From NCBI GenBank assembly GCA_020205615.1, contig CM035165.1, positions 32,213,544-32,277,543 of the forward strand: a stretch of DNA of 64,000 nucleotides, read 5' to 3'. Positions 33,190-44,051 of the stretch are shown here, piece by piece. Position 1 is the stretch's first letter. The number at the start of each line of letters is the position of its first letter. The position numbers and the translations under genes are program-made. The DNA is from Panax quinquefolius (lineage: Eukaryota > Streptophyta > Magnoliopsida > Apiales > Araliaceae). The notes below the pieces were generated by a model. The model was not told the DNA's origin and made no database searches. It saw only the letters and a list, made by a program, of their open reading frames with translations.

Positions 33190-33545
33190 AAAATTAGTTG
33201 TTTTAAAAAAAAATTGTGAAGAAAATGACCTCTAGCGAAGGAAATTTTGTGAAGAAATTTATTCCTTCACATGAGGAGTTGTTTAATGCGAAGAAGGCAG
33301 CAGTGAAGGAAAAAGTATATCTTGATAATATAGTTATTAGCGAAAGAAACATCCTTCACAATTTATATTTTTTTCTCGCAAAATTGGGGTGATAAAAAGA
33401 TTTTTTGAGCCAATTTATGATGAAAATTTGCGAGGAAAAAATCTATTTAGTGAATGAATTATTACTCACTATATATCATTATTCAGAAGTTTTTTGCGAG
33501 GGATAAAATTGGTCGCTATCTTGTTCTAAATAATTTTTTTTTTTG
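33190..33545. repeat. Possible CACTA-type subterminal repeat region
   Basis: Short inverted words recur: GCGAAGGAAATTTTGTGAAG, TTCCTTCACA, TTGCGAGGAAAAAA, TTTGCGAGGGATAAAATTGG. Such short, bidirectional repeats are typical of the ends of CACTA elements, but no CACTA terminus was seen. The assignment is weak. Confidence 0.35.
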
Positions 33546-33847
33546 AATTAATTGTGGTGAATATAAATACCTTAAATTTTTTACAATAGTAAATTTAATT
33601 TTAATAACACTTTTTAAGTAACTTACAATATCAACTATTTATTTTAATAAATTATAAAGTAAATAACTTTACACTATGTTAAACTTTAAAATTTCTCCAT
33701 AAAAGTTTATTTTATAATCATAATTAAATAAAGTTAAAGTTAAATAAAAATAAAATTAAATAATCCAAAAGACTTTTAATTTTATTTTAAGTATATAATA
33801 TTAATACAAAAAGTCTTTTGAAGATTAATTTAAAGTAACTTTATTTT
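33546..33847. other. AT-rich stretch before gap
   Basis: Low-complexity AT-rich DNA. It contains an inverted pair, AAAAGACTTTTAATT (about 33767) and AAAAAGTCTTTTGAAG (about 33808). No gene. Confidence 0.6.
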
Positions 33848-33947
33848 NNNNNNNNNNNNNNNNNNNNNNNNNNNNNNNNNNNNNNNNNNNNNNNNNNNNN
33901 NNNNNNNNNNNNNNNNNNNNNNNNNNNNNNNNNNNNNNNNNNNNNNN
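33848..33947. other. Assembly gap, exactly 100 N
   Basis: A run of exactly 100 N is a conventional placeholder for a gap of unknown length. It sits at the edge of a tandem duplication, so repeat copies may be missing. Confidence 0.98.
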
Positions 33948-34035
33948 TTTTTTTTTCTTTAACCTTCAGCATTTTCTAACTAAGCTAGTATCTTTGTTTT
34001 TTTTTGTAACCAATAATATCTTCTTTTTTCAAATT

Positions 34036-34106
34036 TCTAACGGCTAGTATCTTTCTTTCTTTAGAATTTCTAAAGGCTAGTTTTCAAATAACTATCCATA
34101 TAAATA
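34036..34106 (+). promoter_or_regulatory. MSA-like motif and TATA box, unit 1, block a
   Basis: TCTAACGGCTA at 34036-34046 and TATAAATA at 34099-34106, in the same spacing as at 32771-32840. Confidence 0.45.
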
Positions 34107-35318
34107 GACAACAAATTGTAACAATTAGGATATGAATGAGTAGCAATTGTTAACATGTAATGGTACTTAGTAATTCAGCTTTCTCCAACATACGTAGGAG
34201 TACAATGTTTTTCAATTGTTCAAAGAATCAGATTAAATTTGGATGAACGTTGTTCATGACATTTCAAATATTAAATATTACTACAAGATGCGCACACACC
34301 ACATAGGTACCTTCAATTCTTCAACATTCTCAGAAAACCCTTCCTTTTTTTGAAAGATGCTTTTCCGTTCTAGCCGAGCCATTATCGACAAAAAGCAAGC
34401 TCCACCTTCTTCCTAGTCATGTCTAAATTAGAGTAAGATCAAAGAGGCACACAACAACTTTTGGGTGATCTTGGCTTATATAGAAGTGCGTAAGAATAAA
34501 ATATCAACTAAAGATTTGCACATTTATGACGCTTGAGATAAGGATGAATTTAATACTCGCCTACCACTTTTTTATTTGAGATTTTTGTTCTTTTTTAATT
34601 GTATGTATAGAGAACCCCAAACTTGATTTGTTAGTTCTTCAACGAGGTTATGATTTGGGGATTCTGCTTTTCTCAAGACTATATTTTCTCAATACCCAAA
34701 ACCAATTGTGTGTTTTTATATCCTATATGAATGAGTTAGTAGTCTTTCTCTTCTTTTTAATTTTAATTTTTTTATATCATTTTTTTCCCTATACTTGGTA
34801 AAGATGGCTTATGGGGAATATTACTTAATCAAAGGGAGCAAGTATAGAAATACTAGCAAATAGATTCATTAGATCCAATTCTTTCGCTTTACCAAGTATT
34901 AAATATAACCTAAATATTACCAAGTATATGCAAATGGATTCTCCAGATCCAATTCTTTGTGTAGGTTTCATTTAATGCAAAACTATATAGTTTTTTAAAA
35001 AGCTAAGAAATAATATTATTGTTTTCATTTGCGTATAGATTTGAGATACAATATATCTGTCTCCCGAATTACAAGTTTCGTGAATATAGACCAAAAATTT
35101 TCAATTTCTTTTTCTAATGTTTGGTTGGGTATATATTTAATGCATACTAATTATTGTAAAAGGAATTATTTTCTTTCTTAATTTCAAAACATGATATTTT
35201 TCTCGATCTTTCAAAATAAGCTTTTTTCTTTCAAATTTCGTAAACGTTATGTTTTGTTTATAATATTTAATCTTTTCTTCTCGTCGAACTTAAACTGTTA
35301 GGCATCCCATATTTTATA

Positions 35319-35326
35319 TATAAATA
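35319..35326 (+). promoter_or_regulatory. TATA box, unit 1, block b
   Basis: TATATAAATAGACATCTAATTATG follows a GGCATCCCATATTT phrase. The same block recurs at 37984. There is no MSA-like word here. Confidence 0.4.
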
Positions 35327-36722
35327 GACATCTAATTATGATAAAGCACAATTTTATTAGTGTAAAATATATCGATTTTATAAATATCATCTCGCAATCG
35401 CATGTATAAGGGTACTACTAATTAAGTTTTGTATTCTAATTAGGGAAGCAATGCTTCTTATTCTTTAAAGTTTGTTGTGTTCAAGTATATATATGAACTG
35501 ATTTTGGCTTAATTTAGGAATTAACATGTCGGAATTTGGGTTTAATATGTTTTGTTATGAAAATGATGAATCTTGGATGAATTAGTGTTCAATTTGGGAT
35601 TTGATATTTAATTTAGGGTTTAATTTGTTATTAATTGAGGCTGAATAATGTTAAATTTGGATTTGATATGCTGGAAATTTTGTTTTAATATTTATTGTAT
35701 TGTATGCTACAATTATTGTTTGATTTGTGCAAATACATACATATGATGCAACTAGGGAATTTTTTAGCATTTCCATTTTGACCCAATCCAACCCCATCCA
35801 GATTCACCCAGCTTTGAACTAACCTAAATTTTTAATATTTTAAAAAAAAAAATTATTTAAAATAGTTATTTTAATATTTTAAAAGAAAATATTACTTTTA
35901 AAATAATAATTCTATTTAATATTTTAAAATAATTTTTTTTTTTAAATAATTAATATTTTCTTATTTTAGAATAAAAGTTTATTTAAAAAATAAATAAAAT
36001 TTTTAAAATAAAATATTTTCTTAAAATAATTTAAAATAATAATAATTTTAATATTTTAAAATGAAATATTATTTTTAAAATAATTCATACTTTTATATAT
36101 TAAAATAAAATGTTATTTTCAAAAAGTTTTAAAATAATTATTATTTTAAGGAAAAATATTAGAAACCTATTTTTTTTCAAAATTAGTAAAGTTTCATAAA
36201 GTATAGATTCAAATATAGCAAAGTTAAACTTTTTTAAATCCTTATTATTTTTATGAAAATATACAAATCTTTAAAAATAATTAATTTTGTTTAATGAAAA
36301 TAAAGTTTTATTTTTTGAATATATATTTTATAAAACTTTACTCATTTTTGAAAACAATGAAAATAATTTCAAATTTTTTCCTGAAAATAATATTTTTTTA
36401 AAACAATATTTTGTTTTCTAGATTTTCTAATACGATTTTTTTCTTTTTGGGTGATGCCTTTCTTTATTTCACTTATTATATTACCATATCACTTTCTATA
36501 TTTTGTAACGCCTAGTTTTGTTTTCTAGATATTCTAATACGTATTTTTTTTCTTTTCAAATTTTGTAACGCTCTAGTTTTTTTTTCTTTAACCTTTCAGA
36601 TTTTCTAACTACTAGTATCTTTGTTTTTTTTCAAACCAATAATATCTTCTTTTTTCAAATTTCTAACTATAGTATCTTTCTTTCTTTAGAATTTCTAAAT
36701 GCTAGTTTTCAACAACTATCCA

Positions 36723-36730
36723 TATAAATA
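36723..36730 (+). promoter_or_regulatory. TATA box, unit 2, block a
   Basis: TATAAATA followed by GACAACAAATTGTAACAATT, as in unit 1. Confidence 0.4.
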
Positions 36731-37853
36731 GACAACAAATTGTAACAATTTCATGAATGAGTAGCAATTGTTAGCATGTAATGGTACTAGTAATTCAGCT
36801 TTCTCCAACATATGTAGGAGTACAATGTTTTCAATTGTTCAAAGAATCAGATTAAATTTGATGAACGTTGTTCATGACATTTCAAATATTAAATATTACG
36901 GCGCATGCTGCTCACACCACATAGGGTACTCAATTCTTCAACATTCTTGAGAAAACCTTCCTTTTTTTTTGTAGCATATTTTTTTCGTTCTGGTAAGTCA
37001 TTATTGATAAAAGTATGCTCCACCTTCTTCCTAGTCATGCCTAAATTAGAGTAAGATCAAAGAGACACACAACAACTTTTGGGTGATCTTGCTTTATATA
37101 GAAGTGCGTAAGAATAAAATATCAACTAAAGATTTGCACATTTATGACGCTTGAGATAAGGATGAATTTAATACTCGCTTCGCCACTTTTTATTTGAGAT
37201 TTTTTGTTCTTTTTAATTGTATGTATAGAGAACCCCAAACTTGATTTGTTAGTTCTTCAACGAGGTTGTGATTTGGGGATTCTGCTTTCTCAATACTCAT
37301 GTACCAATTGTGTGTTTTATATCCTATATGAATGAGTTAGTAGTCTTCGCCTTCTTCTTTTTTTTTTTTATATCCTTTTTTCCCTATACTTGGTAAAGAT
37401 GGCTTATGGGGAATATTACGAATCATTGGGAGCAAGTATGTATACTAGCAAATGGATTCAGATCCAATTCTTTCGCTTTATCAAGTATTAAATATAACCT
37501 AGATATTACCAAGTATGCAAATGGATTCTCAGATCCAATTCTTTGTCTAGGTTTCACAAAATGCAAAAACTATATAAAAACTATATAGTTTTTAAAAAGC
37601 TAAGAAATAATATTATTATTTTCATTTGCGTATAGATTTAGATACAATATAAATATGTCTCGAATTACAAGTTTCAGGAATATAGACAAAAAAATTTCAA
37701 TTTCTCTTTCCTAATGTTTGGTTGGGCATATATTTAATGCATACTAATTATTGTAATAGGAATTATTTTTTCTTTCTTAATTTTAAAACATGATATTTTC
37801 TCGATCTTTCAAAATAAGCTTTTTATAATCTTTTTTAGATCTTCTACCGGCTA

Positions 37854-37858
<5 letters not shown>

Positions 37859-37915
<57 letters not shown>
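37859..37915. repeat. (TA)n microsatellite
   Basis: About 45 bases of pure TA followed by a TTTATATATATTT tail. It is absent from the matching place in unit 1 (about 35235). Confidence 0.95.
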
Positions 37916-37983
37916 TTCAAATTTCAAACTGCTGGTTATTTTCTTTTTTGAACTTAAAACAGCTAGGCATCCCATATTTTATA

Positions 37984-37991
37984 TATAAATA
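37984..37991 (+). promoter_or_regulatory. TATA box, unit 2, block b
   Basis: TATAAATA in the context GGCATCCCATATTTTATA, identical to unit 1 block b. Confidence 0.4.
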
Positions 37992-38690
37992 GACATCTAA
38001 TTATCATAAAGCACAATTTTTATTAGTGTAAAATTATGATGCATACATATGATGCAACTAGGGTATTTTTAGCATTTCCATTCCTCCTAACCGATTCGAC
38101 TCAAACTCGATCCATTCTCGACCAAATTTTAACCCAACCCAACCAGCTTTTGAACCAACCCCAAGTTTTAATATTTTAAAATAAAATAATTATTTAAAAA
38201 ACTTATTTTAATATTTTAAAAGAAAATATTATTTTTAAAATATTATTTATATTTAATATTTGAAAATAAAATAGTTTTAAATAATTACTATTTTAAAATA
38301 AAATATTATTTAAAAAATTAAATAATAATTTAATTTAAAATAAAATATTCTTTTTAAAATAATTAATATTTTTATATTTAAAATAAAATATTATTTTCAA
38401 AAAGTTTTAAAATAATTATTATTTTAAGGAAAAATATTACAAACTTTATTTTTTTCAAAATTAGTACAGTTTCATAAAATATAGATTCAAAAAAAGCAAA
38501 GTTAAAGTTTTTGAAATCTTAATTATTTTAATGAAAAATTTACACATCTTTAAAAAAATTATTTTTGTTTAATGAAAATAAAGTTTTATTTTTTTTAATA
38601 TATATTTTATAAAAATTTACTCATGTTTGTGAACAATGAAAATTTTCCAAATTTTTTCCTGAAAATAACATTTATTTTAATACTTTTTAT

Positions 38691-40435
38691 TTATTTTAAA
38701 ATTAAAATTGAATCAATTTTTATACATCTTTTACTGCATTTTGTATTTTAGTTTCTGTTTTAAAAATCCTAAAATTAAGAATACATATTATAATGTTAAA
38801 GATGTTAATTATTTTTCTGAAAATAAATTTTACATAAAAAATGTAAAAACCTACATTTTTTTAAAAAACAAAGTTTTATTATCTTATTTAATTTTTGTAC
38901 TCCATATATTATGAAACTTTACTCTTTTTGAAAAAAAATTTAATATTTTTCCTTAAAATATAATTATTTTATTGCTTTTTTAAAAATAATATTTATTTTA
39001 AATATTAAATATAATTATTATTTAAAAAATATTTTATTTTAAAATATTAAAATAATAATTATTTAAAAATATTTGATTATCAAATATTAAATATAATTAT
39101 AATTTTAAATTCTTTTTAAAATAATATTTTCTTTTTAAAATATTAAAATAATTATTAGTTTAAATTATTTTAAAAACTAAAATTTATTTTAAAATATTAA
39201 ATATAATTATTATTTTAAAATATTTATAATTTGGGTTGGGTCAAACATGATCAATGTGGTCAAAATTCTCATCAAAATGGGTCAAAGTTAATCAAATCGA
39301 TTTGGAGGAATGGAAACGCTCAAAAAATGCCACTTGAAGGACCTAAATAACCGGAAGAAAAATGAAATGTATTGACGACTTTGAAAGTGAATGACAACTT
39401 GGAGGATGTAAATGTCATTCTGACTAAAATAAATTAATTGATATAAAATAATTTAATTATAATAAAATTATTTAATGAAAATAAATTATATAATATAATG
39501 TAATACAAAATAAATTTGAAAAAGAAAAAAAAACTACATGAAATAACTTAATCATATCTAATAAATAGATAAAATAAATAATAAAGTAGAATAAAATAAA
39601 ATATTTTATTTTTTTAATAAAAATTTTTAAATTTAATAAAATAAAATAAATTTTAAAATATAGATAATATAATATAATGCAAAATAAAATAATTGACAAT
39701 AACATTTACTTAATTTTGCACTACTAAATAAAATAATATAATAACATAAACTAAATTTACATATATTAACATAAAATAATTAAAATAAATTAACTACATA
39801 GCATTTGCTTAGTTTTCCTCAATTTACTTAGTTTGAATAATTGTGTGCATATACTATACTTTGAAACTTAGAAACCCGCTTGACAAGTAGGAATACTGAA
39901 TTTTGAATAGTAGTCCTCATATTCAAATAATAGCTCTCATAAACTAAGTAGTATTTTCTTAGTTTGTCATAATTGTTACATATCAAATATATTATCCAAT
40001 ATCAATTGTTATCTGTCGGTTTATATTATTTATGATTTAAATGATGACACTATTATTGGGTTTGTATTTAAAAATGAATTTTATTTTAATTGCTTGGCCT
40101 TTTTGAAATTGGTTTAATTTAGTGTAACAACTTAATGGTATCTTGTTTGTTTTCTTGGGTTGGTTTAAATATGTTTTAAATTGATTTCTTGGTTGGCCCA
40201 AAGTTGGTTTAGTAGTTCATTAGACATCCGGTAAAACACCTAGGATTGCATTTAAAGTATTGTTGCTTTGAAAAGTTTTTTATTTCTTAATATTTATCAT
40301 GTTCACAGTTAATATTATTATATGCAATCTTATTTGAAAATTAGTCTTTAAAGGAAACAGTAATTGGTATACCAATTAACTACTATTCTTGCACGATCAT
40401 CTCTTTGGAATCGTGACTCACGCGCATGAGGTAAA
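38691..40435. other. AT-rich unassigned stretch
   Basis: 38691-39230 is low-complexity TTTTAAAATA-type DNA, similar to the unit tails. 39230-39410 contains a GGGTTGGGTCAAAC phrase. 39410-40435 is AT-rich with no coding motif. ORFs here are products of base composition. Confidence 0.6.
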
Positions 40436-41054
40436 TGTGGGCTCAAGTGCAAATTAGGGTTCACGTGACCTAATTGAATTAAATGTACAAATCAGGATTC
40501 ACAAAACCTAATTAAATGAAGACAGAAAAGTCAAAAATAAATATGCTAGACCCAATAGAAGTCTCCACGTGTCCCGAGGTAGAAGGCTTGTGAAGGCAAT
40601 TCGCTTTTGGGAATTGATTGAGGATTAGATTGGTGGCAAGAAGAAGCGGGATTATATGAAAGCATTATTCTAATGACTAAATGGTATTTTTGAAATTTTC
40701 ATGAAGACATGTGTCTGACATGTGACTACTTAAAGTGCCAGAAAACTCTATAAATACCTCTTCCATTCTATGAAGGAGTGGACGACCTCTCTTTGGACTT
40801 AGATATTCTCTCAACTCGAAGCACTTAGGACTTGGACTCAACTCAAAGCATTCAAGAAGGCTCTTGGAATCTTTGCTACCTTAATAAAGTTTTCGGATTC
40901 TAAGAGTTCTGACACGTGTCATTAGAGTAACTACTTGCCTATTCTTCTCATTCTTCAATCAATCAATCAATTCCGTGTTATTCGTGGATTTCTCTACTCC
41001 TTAGCCAATACGAAAACCTTAACCCTAAAGCAAGGTACAATTTTCTTGCCCACA
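40436..41054 (+). repeat. Small LTR family, plus-strand copy, 619 bases
   Basis: It begins TGTGGGC and ends GCCCACA, a 7-base inverted end that includes the LTR-type TG..CA. It has a TATA box (TATAAATA, 40749-40756) and an AATAAAG signal at about 40882, as expected for an LTR promoter and polyadenylation site. A second copy at 42130-43896 has a clean 5-base target duplication. Here the flanks (GTAAA / TATAT) do not match, so the flanks have been rearranged. Confidence 0.75.
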
Positions 41055-41534
41055 TATATCATGTTCTTATTTCTAATCATCTACTTTCTTGGTTCTATAT
41101 ATACAAATGAGAATCATATTCATGCAAGTTTGGTATGTCTTATAACTTGCATGCAAGACGCTTTTATGAACCCGATTACTAACAGATGATTTTTAATTTA
41201 AATATCTTATAAAGATTCAAGAAGGTGGTATATGTGAGGATGTCGCTTCTTTTGATCTCGCTTTCTCCAAGCGAGCTTCTAATAAATTTTCATTTCTTAA
41301 GCAAAATTGTGTACAACTTTCTATCCTAGGAGGTATAAATCAAATGACAAATCATGTAATCCAGATAATTTTGCTATTCTTAAAGGTATGTTGAAAAGTT
41401 AGATCTTCCTCAAATAGCGAGATGAAATGAAAACATGTCAAACTCACTTCTTCCTTTTTCTCAGACATTCATGAGGTATGTTGAAAAGTTAGATCTTCCT
41501 TTTCCTTTCTCTACACAAATCATCTACGCTGCAT

Positions 41535-41597
<63 letters not shown>

Positions 41598-41692
41598 ATA
41601 AAAGCTCATAAACTGATTCGTTAGTTTTTAAATTCCAACTCGACAATCACTATCTAAGTCAAACAAGACATACCTAGCTCACTTTTTTAAAA
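41055..41692. other. Unassigned stretch with AT microsatellite
   Basis: It contains a doubled phrase, GGTATGTTGAAAAGTTAGATCTTCCT (from 41384 and again from 41475), and an (AT)n run at 41539-41592. No gene was recognised. Confidence 0.7.
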
Positions 41693-42129
41693 TAAATAAG
41701 TGGACCCAAACAAGACATTCACTAAAAACAAAACTTAAATATCCAAACAAAACTTATCGACATTCTCTTTTCTCTTCCTCTCCATACCAAGTATTCTCTT
41801 ATCTCTATGCATACCATCAAAAAAAAAAAAAAAACTAATTATTAATTTCAACACAATTTACAAATTATCAATTAAATACATCAATCCAAAAATTGAGAAT
41901 TTCAATTACATTGGCCAATAAAACATAATTCTAGTGAATTAACAACATTGATTAACTACACACAAACTTCAATAGTCATTACATAGTAAAAAAAAATAGC
42001 GGTCAATCAAGTAGATGAATAATTTTACCATCGCCTTCACTTGCATTTAAATTGAATTTTCAGAGCGCATTTTGACGACCAACAAAAAAATTCAATAAAA
42101 TCACATTAAATAATAAATATATTCATAAT
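41693..42129 (-). pseudogene. Second FAR1-like copy, 3' end (exon 2, flank)
   Basis: It is the reverse complement of about 29985-30412: the last exon, 3' flank, GAGAAGAGAGAATA-type repeat and poly-T run. The exon 2 region reads TTTGACGACCAAC (reverse of GTCGTC) at about 42070-42085. The copy is split by a small LTR at 42130 and a solo LTR at 44052. Confidence 0.78.
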
Positions 42130-42542
42130 TGTGGGCAAGGAAATTGTGCCTTTCCTTGTTAGGATTAGGGTTTCGTGTTGGTTGTGGAGGAGAGAAATCC
42201 ACGAAGAGCACGGAATTGATTGATTGATTGAAGAGGGGAGAACTGCAGGTGGGCGATTATTCCAATGACGCGTGGCAGAACTCTTAGAATCCGGAAATCT
42301 TATTAGGGTTATTGGGATTTCAATAGCCTTCTTCTTGAGTTCTTCCACTCCTAGAATCCGAAAATCTTATTAGGGTTATTGGGATTCAAAGAGTCTTCCT
42401 GAGTGTTGAGAGAGAATGTCCAGGTCCTTTGATCTTCCAAGAGTCCAAGTTCTGAGTCCGAAGAGAGGTCCCAAACCCTTTTAGTGCTTTTAGGTGAAAT
42501 CTCCAAGCCTTAAGTCACCAAAGAGTTTTCCCTTCCTAGAAT

Positions 42543-43537
42543 CACTACTAGAAAAACAAGAATACGTGATTTTTAATTTTGTGATAGTTTTTAAAAACAA
42601 TCATAAAAGATAGTAATTTGTGATGGACTTTTAAGCAATCACAAAATAATAGTATATATGATGGCTCTTAGTGATGACTAATTTTACCATCAATGTATTA
42701 TAATTGTGATGGTCATGTCAATCACACCAATTTTTCACGCTAAATAAATTTTCTTTTTTGTGATGCACTAAGTCATCACTTATAGATATACCCTTTTAAA
42801 TGATTGCATTTAAGCTATCACTAATATTTTAATATAAGAAATAATCAAAACAATATTTTATGACTGATCGTGACAATCATTAAAAAGATAGATTTTTTGT
42901 GACGACTTTTATTTGCAATTACAAAAAAAAAAAATTGTGATGGAATTTTCAAGTCGTCACAAAATAATAAAATATATATGATGGCTCTTAGTGATGACTA
43001 ATTTTACCATCATTATAGAGTATTTGTATTTCGCCATTGCGAATCACCAAATCTTATTTGGAAGTAATTTTGTTTAGTAAGTCAACTCACATATGTTTCC
43101 TTTTATATTTTGTTTTAAAATTATAATCATGATATGGACTTTGGTGTAGTGGTAATACTATTATTTAGTTTGCAAATGGGAGAGGGTTCGAATCCTACAA
43201 GTATCATTTGATACAATTAATATAGATATAATTAATATAATGAAATAAATTATACGTAAATAGAGATTCACGCTCTACATTTGATCCCTAAAGTCTTGTT
43301 TTTGTGTGATGACTTTGACAATCACAATAGATTATATGTTAATGTGATCAGTATTAATCATCACAAAAGCACTAAGCGTTTTCGTGATTTCCAAAACCAT
43401 CACGTAAAACTTTTCATGATGGGCGTATACAAAACGGCCATTGTGATGCTTAAATCCATCACGTAAACCTTTCGTGATGGTTTTTCTACTTTTTATGATG
43501 GATTTTGGTCATCACAAATGACCATTTTTTTAGTAGT
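42543..43537. mobile_element. Non-autonomous CACTA element, 995 bases
   Basis: The left end is CACTACTAGAAAAAC and the right end TTTTTTTAGTAGT. A 3-base duplication AAT (42540-42542 and 43538-43540) fits CACTA transposition, with the last G of the right terminus lost. Subterminal words TGTGATGG and CATCACAAA recur many times in both directions (42580-42990 and 43300-43520), the expected transposase-binding arrays. It has no coding capacity. The tnp2 gene at 14.8-17.3 kb belongs to the same superfamily, but I cannot show it is the same family. Confidence 0.92.
43142..43195 (+). other. tRNA-like Pol III A and B boxes inside the CACTA element
   Basis: TGGTGTAGTGGTAAT (43142-43156, A-box-like) and GGTTCGAATCC (43185-43195, an exact B-box) lie 43 bases apart, start to start. 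The intervening bases do not fold as a clear tRNA, so this is a SINE head or tRNA-derived fragment and not a tRNA gene. Confidence 0.55.
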
Positions 43538-43896
43538 AATGGAATGGGTATTTATAGAGTTTCCTGGAATCAAGTAGTCACATGTTAGGCACATGTTTTC
43601 AGAGAAATTCCAGAAATACCATTTAGTCATTAGAATAATGCCCATATTGCCCTGTCCTTCTAGCCACCAATCCAATCCCTCAATCAAATCCCAAAACGAG
43701 CCGCCTTCATGAGTCTTCTGCCTCGGGACACGTGGAGGCTTCTCTCGGGTCTAGCACATTTATTTCTGACTGTTCCGTCTTCATTTGATTAGGTTATGTG
43801 AATCCTAATTTGCACATTTAATGAGGGCGTGAAACCCTAATTGTGCATTTAATTCAATTAGGTCATGTGAACCCTAATTTTGCACTTGGGCCCACA

Positions 43897-44051
43897 ATAA
43901 TTTTGCGAAAAATGAAATTAAAATGATAAAACAGAAATAAAAAGATTTGTTACCTGAGTTGAAGCATTGGACAATTTCTTTTATCATGTGCTTATCCAAT
44001 TTTTCCACATCCACAACACATTCTCGGTTTCTATTTTTTGGCCTCCCTAAT
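43897..44051 (-). pseudogene. Second FAR1-like copy, middle (knuckle exon and intron start)
   Basis: It is the reverse complement of about 29800-29940, including the zinc-knuckle codons (a minus-strand frame gives GRPKNRNRECVV and, in the intended frame, CGCGKIG with a stop) and the intron donor. A deletion in the A-run after GRPK shifts the frame. It is cut at 44051 by the solo LTR. Confidence 0.8.

Larger units (their letters stand above)
33948..36576. repeat. Tandem unit 1 of a 2.6 kb duplication
   Basis: It matches 36577-38690 along most of its length: TTTAACCTT-CAG start, TATA block, a CAAAGAGGCACACAACAAC region, an AATCCAATTCTTTCGCTTTA phrase and a second TATA block. It then has an AT-rich TTAAAATAA tail. 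It carries about 350 extra bases (35375-35735) that unit 2 lacks. No protein was recognised. The start may be truncated by the gap. Confidence 0.85.
36577..38690. repeat. Tandem unit 2 of a 2.6 kb duplication
   Basis: It is colinear with unit 1 and shorter because of the 350-base indel. It holds a TATA microsatellite at 37859-37915 that unit 1 lacks. The MSA-like word has decayed here to TTTCTAACTATAGTATC. No gene was recognised. Confidence 0.85.
42130..43896 (-). mobile_element. Small LTR with target duplication ATAAT, hosting a CACTA element
   Basis: The ends are TGTGGGC and GCCCACA, flanked by ATAAT at 42125-42129 and 43897-43901. That is the classic 5-base LTR-type signature. The minus-strand orientation matches the copy at 40436-41054. 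Its TATA box (TATTTATA on the plus strand, 43549-43556) lies only 12 bases from the inserted CACTA element. It sits in the intron of the FAR1-like fragment. Confidence 0.9.

Noticed and set aside
38708..38914. 68-codon ORF
   Set aside because: AT-rich low-complexity DNA. Composition-driven Lys/Asn/Ile/Phe frame with no motif.
39472..39705. 77-codon hydrophobic minus-strand ORF
   Set aside because: Product of TTTTATTT-type low complexity, not a membrane protein.
40436..41054. Simple MITE
   Set aside because: 7-base inverted ends alone could suggest a MITE, but the TG..CA ends, TATA box, polyadenylation-type signal and the 5-base duplication of its sister copy fit an LTR better.
43142..43200. 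Possible tRNA gene
   Set aside because: A and B boxes are present, but I cannot form an acceptor stem or anticodon arm. Kept only as a Pol III-like fragment.
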